A DNA stretch of 64,000 bases from Marthasterias glacialis. Its lineage: Eukaryota; Echinodermata; Asteroidea; Forcipulatida; Asteriidae. This document shows positions 58,701 through 64,000 of the stretch, one piece after another. The notes beneath the pieces are model-generated. The model saw only the letters and a program-made list of their open reading frames with translations. It searched no databases and was not told the origin of the DNA. Made by a program: the position numbers and the translations under genes. The number at the start of each line of letters is the position of its first letter. The first letter of the stretch is position 1. Where the stretch lies: positions 62,001 to 126,000 of the forward strand of contig OU452232.1 in assembly GCA_911728455.2 (NCBI GenBank), given 5' to 3'.

Positions 58701-60392
58701 GTCTTCAGCAAATTGAATATAAGGGATAGAAATCGATGGCTTTTCTGAAAAGCAAAGTTTTAGACGACTGAACCAGCAAATTTACACAGTGTGAATTGTT
58801 ACGTGTGTAGTAACTTGTGAATAATATTGAAACTTCTCTTCAAAATCACAATATTGTCTTTGTGGAGTTCCATAAACCTCTCGTAAAAAACGTTCCTGAG
58901 AGAGGGTGGTATGTAACCTTAATGGTTGCATTTTCATTGTGTAGCTAGAAGGGACATCAGAAGAATCTGAACGGCGATGTTATTTTTACTGCCACCACTA
59001 GGATTTAGGAAACCTCCAAAACGAGGCTGAAGAAATAGTGGCCCTTTTACACGGATGTTAAGAATCAAACATGAAGGGATGTATTGTCTTTTGGGGGTAA
59101 CTGACACTAGAGGGATATCCACACATGGAGCTTAGTGAAATATGCATAAAATAATAATTGTTTAAATGCCCCCAAATGGCCAAATAATCACTTTTAACTT
59201 GCCTCATTTTGGTTGTCTTTATTTTTAAGGATCTTCAAAATGGACACTGGAAGATTTATGGGCGAACACTTATAATGGGATAGGGTTGTTAAACTAGGAA
59301 TCATACAAATGATAGTTCACTACTGATAGTTATAGACCAATGTTCAATTTAATAGATGCATTCTATCAACTTTATGTAAGAACAATGACGCCCCTAACGG
59401 CCGAGTGAGGACGCTTTGCCAATATAATGGTTAGGAAAAAACACATAATAGCCTTGGAAAACTCATTGAATGGTTTTTGTCTGCAGATACTGCTTTCATC
59501 TAATCCAAAGGGTCGTAGAGTAGAATTAGTTAAACTGACCTTTAGGTTTCAGAAAATAAAAAAATTATTAGTCCCATCATGACCCTGTCAATCTAAAATA
59601 CATAAAGCGTCCTAAACATTGGTCTTCTTGGAAACCTAGCCTAACTGTGCGACACCATTGCTTAACGCTCCATTTCTGTAAGCAGATAACATCTTATAAG
59701 TTTCAATTACGGACAATAATTCTGCCGAGTAGGCCTACACAATAAGAATGAAATACAAACATACAGATTATAGGACTATCATTCATGCTAATCTGATTAA
59801 ACTACTCTGATTTCAACTGTGGAAACGCAACAACTTCTGTTACAACAAATCCAATTCCATTCTTTTTCATTCGTCATGATCAACATGAAAATTGCTCTTG
59901 TTCTGCACCTTATTAACAAGTAAAACAAACACACACAGTTAATAAACCATTACGGTTTTACTAAATACAAATGGTAACTACAATTCAAAAAGTAGGTAAG
60001 GGTCATCTGATGAAAGAATGTGTTAAAACACGAAATGATACTTCAGGTAAAAAAAGACAGCCGGTGGCAGATTTTATTAGAGTGATTTGGCGAATTTTGC
60101 CAGACCTGTGATAGAAAAATATACAGATAGTAGAGTTGAGAGTGGTCCAATTCAAAGGATTTATGTTTGCTCAAAATGGCTTCCTTTTAGCTAAATTTAG
60201 TACAACTAAGATTCGTATTAATGATTTTACTAGCAGACTTGGTAACTTTGTCAAGTTTTGTTCAAACAGCAATGAAACAAACAGTCATTAGAAAAAGGGG
60301 AGTCGTCGGGCGGTATACCTCTTTACGGTAACGGTCTTACTTCACAATATTACAATGTAAAAGGGCTGTGTCGTTATGATTATAGCAGTAAA
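58701..60392. other. Right flank of the DIRS-order element, no gene recognised
   Basis: Mixed AT-rich sequence with no coding frame that shows motifs. Two patches resemble the left flank (see 52052-53605). Confidence 0.5.
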
Positions 60393-61300
60393 TATGGTGG
60401 CCCTGAAGGGACATCGCACATCGCATACGTGTGCGCACACGTATGCAATGTTGTGAAACAATTCGCGAATGTGTGCGCACACGTATGCAATGTCGTGAAC
60501 CAAATCGCGAATATATGCGCACACGTATGCAATGTCGCGAAACAAATCGCGAATGTGTGCGCACACGTATGCAATGTCGTGAACCAAATCGCGAATATAT
60601 GCGCACACGTATGCAATGTCGTGAATCAAATCGCGAATATATGCGCACACGTATGCAATGTCGTGAACCAAATCGCGAATATGTGCGCACTCGTCTGCGA
60701 ATATATTCGCGATGTCGTGAATTTTATTGCATACCATTGTCGCATACCTTTGAATAAAATGTCTATTGATCTGGGGGGTTGAAGCACCAAGTCTGGAATC
60801 AAGACGTACAGGCATATACACAATGTACCTGCCTGGTACCCAAGCTCCTGCATTGAATGTCTTTGGTATACAAATGGGACCAGGGCCACTTGCATACTCC
60901 CTAGTTCACTAACACATTGTCCGCAACTATGACATCACCCCAAAGGTATGCGACAATGGTATGCAATAACATTCACGACATCGCGAATATATTCGCAGAC
61001 GAGTGCGCACATATTCGCGATTTGGTTCACGACATTGCATACGTGTGCGCACATATTCGCGATTTATTCTACGACATTGCATACGTGTGCGCACATATTC
61101 GCGATTTGGTTCACGACATTGCATACGTGTGCGCACATATTCGCGATTTATTCTACGACATTGCATACGTGTGCGCACATATTCGCGATTTGTTTCACGA
61201 CATCGCATACGTGTGCGCACATATTCGCGATTTGTTTCACGACATCGCATACGTATGCGCACACGTTTGCGATGTGCGATGTCCCTTCAGGGCCACCATA
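60393..61300. mobile_element. 908-bp foldback element with 42-bp tandem repeats in both arms
   Basis: Left arm 60393-60752 and right arm 60941-61300 are each 360 bp and inverted to one another with few mismatches (TATGGTGGCCCTGAAGGGAC against GTCCCTTCAGGGCCACCATA at the tips), around a 188-bp unrelated centre. AGTAAA flanks both ends (60387-60392 and 61301-61306), a likely 6-bp target duplication. Each arm contains seven 42-bp units; GCGCACACGT starts at 60433, 60475, 60517, 60559, 60601, 60643 and, modified, 60685. The mirror set starts at 61005, 61047, 61089, 61131, 61173, 61215 and 61257. Because 42 is divisible by 3, several frames stay open on both strands; they are not genes. No transposase. 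Confidence 0.93.
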
Positions 61301-61341
61301 AGTAAATGTACTAACCAGTTACAACGCGCGCTTGCACGCTA

Positions 61342-61373
61342 GCGGTCACATCACAATATTGTGATTTGACCGC
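61342..61373. repeat. 32-bp near-perfect palindrome
   Basis: GCGGTCA, one unpaired base, ATCACAATATTGTGAT, one unpaired base, TGACCGC. The outer bases (CGCTA / CAAGCG) are only partly symmetrical. It lies 42 bp right of the foldback element. Confidence 0.9.
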
Positions 61374-63804
61374 AAGCGGGCGGGCGTGCTGTATATGGGT
61401 GAGAGTTCATCTTTCCACGCACAGCCAGACCTGCCATTATGATGACGTCACAACCCTTAAGTTAAGTTAAGGCTACATTTCTTGCTATTTATTTGTTTTG
61501 TATTGTAACTCACTCCGATCAAAAGTGTTCCAATCCTTCTTCAACTATCACTCACGGACAGGAGGAAGAAAGGTCACCAACGGTCCCCTGCAACGGACCA
61601 GTAAATTGTCCAAGGCACAATATCCAAAATGGATCAAGTCCACCATACACCCGAAGATGTACGGCGTTAGTGCCTCGGATCGCAGGCCGAGGTCCCCGCC
61701 ATGGACCCCATATAAAGTCCTCTGCCAGACACTCAATGAGTGCCGTCATCTACCAATGAAGCAATTTTGAGATAATACAAGAGGTGCACCAATACAATAT
61801 ATGGTGCACTCAATCATCATTGTGGTTTGTACAGCCCACAAACTCAACTTATCAAGCCTTAAAATATCACCTCCGTCGTACCCATGGTGCTGAAAATCTC
61901 CGTGAACAAAAGTTTAATTTAACAAACGTTATGAAACGTTAATCTATCAACGTTGACGTTTGATTTACAATGTGCATAATTTTAAATAATTAGAGATGTG
62001 ACATGTCATAAAACTTACAATGGAATTTGCATGAACCAAACCTTAATAATGTGTTCACGCTAGTGTTTACGGCAAAACTTTTCGCCAACACAACTTTTTG
62101 GCCGAGCATAGGATATAAGACGGTTGTTATGGGAGAAGGAACAGCTTGTTTTTGCTACAGTTGTATTTACTGACTCGTTTTGCAGGGAATAAAATAACTG
62201 CACGGACATCTTACAAAGTCAATCAAAGATAAAACATAAATTTACCTGCAAAACCACGTTGGTTTAACTGATGTTACTTGTGAATGCAACTATATTTGAT
62301 TACTTTGGCAAGTTAATTACAACAAAATATGTTTATGATACAAGTCTTTTGACTGTAAAGCCAGTCATGTCGAATAGCACCCTCTTTTGCAGATGGATTA
62401 AGAAATACTGAACAACATGAGCATGTTGGTCCAAACATACGGTTCTAGCACTTGCCATGACTACAAATTACTCCAGAATAATATAAGAAATCATTAACTT
62501 TGACAATGAGATTACAGACAATCTTGTTTCTGTTCACCACGATCATGACGCTCAGTTGGTATAACCGAGATTTTCATTAATAATCATTATCAGGTTGTCT
62601 TCTCCATTGAGACTGATGTTCACAACTGAGTTATTACAAGTGTGAAAAACGATATACAAATGACCAATTTCGTATTCTTGAACTAAAGCTCCAGTTTATG
62701 TCTGTTATCTAGGGTGTAAATAATAAAAACGCAATGAATTGGAATTGCTATTTCTAAAAAATACTGTTTTTAGGGATGTTTAAAAGTCCGTATATTAATG
62801 CTTTCGAGATGTTATTTGATAGCATATCCACTTGACCCTGAGGTAGTGGAGCAGTGAGTGACATAGCAGTGAGCCAATATTGTACTCATATAGAAACGAT
62901 TCAAGAAACAAGGAGCAGTGAGACAAGTCAGAGATGACATTCCTGTAATCTATCAAGTCACATTACAGACTTCAACTAGTTGTCAATGTATTAATCCACT
63001 TCATATAAATAAACAAACAATAAGGACGTCAAATCAGTTCATCAATTTGTACAACATTATACACTCCAGTACCTAATAAAAAGCTTGATAAATAGGATTC
63101 ATGTAAAAACGGTCCATTTTAAGTAATGATATGAATTTAAGATCCAATAACATTAAACCACAGCTAGGAATAAACCCATCTAATCAAAGTATTACAAACA
63201 TAGGTCCTCGGTGACCTGGAGCCTCCCACAATATAAGACATAATCATCTTCATCAACATCCTTCCATTGTGGAGCAGGGGATTTCAACCTTTATCCAATT
63301 ACTTGGGCAAATGTTTTGATTTGATCTGGTCACACCAGGCCTCCGCTTTCTCCAAGCAGGAACTAAACAAATTAGAAAGGATGTGTGTTGCCTCTCTGGT
63401 CTTATTACATCCGTAGGGTGGTGTAGTTAGGGCATATAATTTGACAGGTTCATTTTCTGACATGCTAAGTATGATCCCAAGGAACTTGAGATGTCAAGTT
63501 CTCTCTCACACACACACACACCCACCCACCCATACATGTCTACACTGCAGAGTTGAGGACATACTTTTCATCCTATCCAATAGAGGACATTGCTAACAGT
63601 TGAATTGTACCTATCGATGTGAGGACATAACACATGAACCCCTTTTGTTGCGGTTGATTAATGTGAGAAGAATACGAATGTGTATTCTAGCCTTCCATGG
63701 AATGTTTTTGGGGATGGTACATGTATTTTCTTTTTCTTGGGTGGGGGGGGGGGGTGGGGTGGTTACAGAGTGACTCTACGTTATGACTGTACTTTGGTGG
63801 TGCA
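61374..63804. other. Unassigned stretch, no supported gene
   Basis: 61500-61770 is more GC-rich and open in several frames on both strands, but without a recognised motif (see findings). 61771-63804 is AT-rich with a CA repeat near 63511 and a G run near 63745; I see no gene in it. Confidence 0.45.
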
Positions 63805-64000
63805 TTACACCTTACGATACATTTGTTGAAGTTTCATTGTATTTCTACAAAAGTCTTTAATGTTCCTCCAAGTTCGCGTCTGCAATGCCACAGGACAGGA
63901 CGTTTCAATGACGTGTTTTCCGGGAAGTTTTTTTCAGCAAAAAGACTCTCTGCAAGCCCTCCAATACGTCTTTCTTCTCCTCAGCAGTCCAGGGGCGACG
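63805..64000 (-). pseudogene. C-terminal end of an RPW/PGK-motif protein, cut by the window edge
   Basis: Entering from the right edge, the minus strand reads RRPWTAEEKKDVLEGLQRVF. After a frame change near a run of seven A (about 63940), it reads LPGKHVIETSCPVALQT, RTWRNIKDFCRNTM and a TAA at 63805. The pattern RPWT-EE, PGK, then R-TW-IK-F-N matches a C-terminal segment I have seen at the end of many uncharacterised, often repeat-associated proteins of fish and marine invertebrates; I cannot name the family. The one-base frameshift suggests a pseudogene or an assembly error in the A run. The rest of the gene lies outside the window. Confidence 0.5.

Noticed and set aside
60423-61270. Regularly spaced palindromic repeats suggesting a CRISPR array
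   Set aside because: The units are contiguous tandem 42-mers without unique spacers, mirrored in a second arm, in an animal genome.
60337-61342. Eight to ten open frames of 80-160 codons on both strands
   Set aside because: The 42-bp unit is a multiple of three, so stop-free frames persist; the repeats belong to a foldback element.

Overview
The window is animal nuclear DNA, with no prokaryotic features. It has spliced-gene fragments, several satellite arrays, DNA transposons and MITEs, a LINE, a tyrosine-recombinase retrotransposon and a canonical metazoan histone-type 3' stem-loop. The repeat style (many CpG-rich foldback MITEs, a PAT/Ngaro-like element with split direct repeats, GAGTC-rich hAT MITE) fits a marine invertebrate, most likely an echinoderm. 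That is inference from repeat content and could not be checked by a search.

Layout. 1-22157 is one very AT-rich satellite built on a 10-bp unit (TATTATTTAG and variants), with higher-order duplications up to 4.3 kb. 22206-23899 (minus strand) holds four exon-like pieces of a gene with von Willebrand factor C (VWC) domains; every piece carries lesions, so it looks like a pseudogene. 25020-27145 is a second satellite with 98-bp and 137-bp units. 28905-42317 is a third satellite, 80-bp unit, roughly 100 copies. It is interrupted by a 5'-truncated LINE (30980-32220), a 2.2-kb transposon with long inverted repeats (36050-38292), a 1.2-kb composite insertion that starts with a TA-flanked MITE (38927-40169), and a 159-bp hAT-type MITE (40593-40751). 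Just after it, 42427-43116 holds a broken reading frame that ends in a perfect histone-type stem-loop. 43117-52400 is a mosaic of foldback MITEs and dispersed repeats, including a 74-bp perfect palindrome.

53606-58700 is the best preserved element: a 5095-bp PAT/Ngaro-like DIRS-order retrotransposon on the minus strand. It encodes Gag with a CCHC knuckle, reverse transcriptase plus RNase H, and a tyrosine recombinase. Its split direct repeats (A1 - genes - B1A2 - spacer - B2) look identical by eye, so the insertion is probably young, although the reading frames show apparent breaks. 60393-61300 is a 908-bp foldback element whose 360-bp arms consist of 42-bp, alternating purine-pyrimidine repeats. 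The right edge cuts through the C-terminal end of a minus-strand gene or gene remnant.

No intact host gene is visible. The window reads as heterochromatin-like, repeat-dominated DNA. All family calls were made by eye from motifs and have not been searched against a database.
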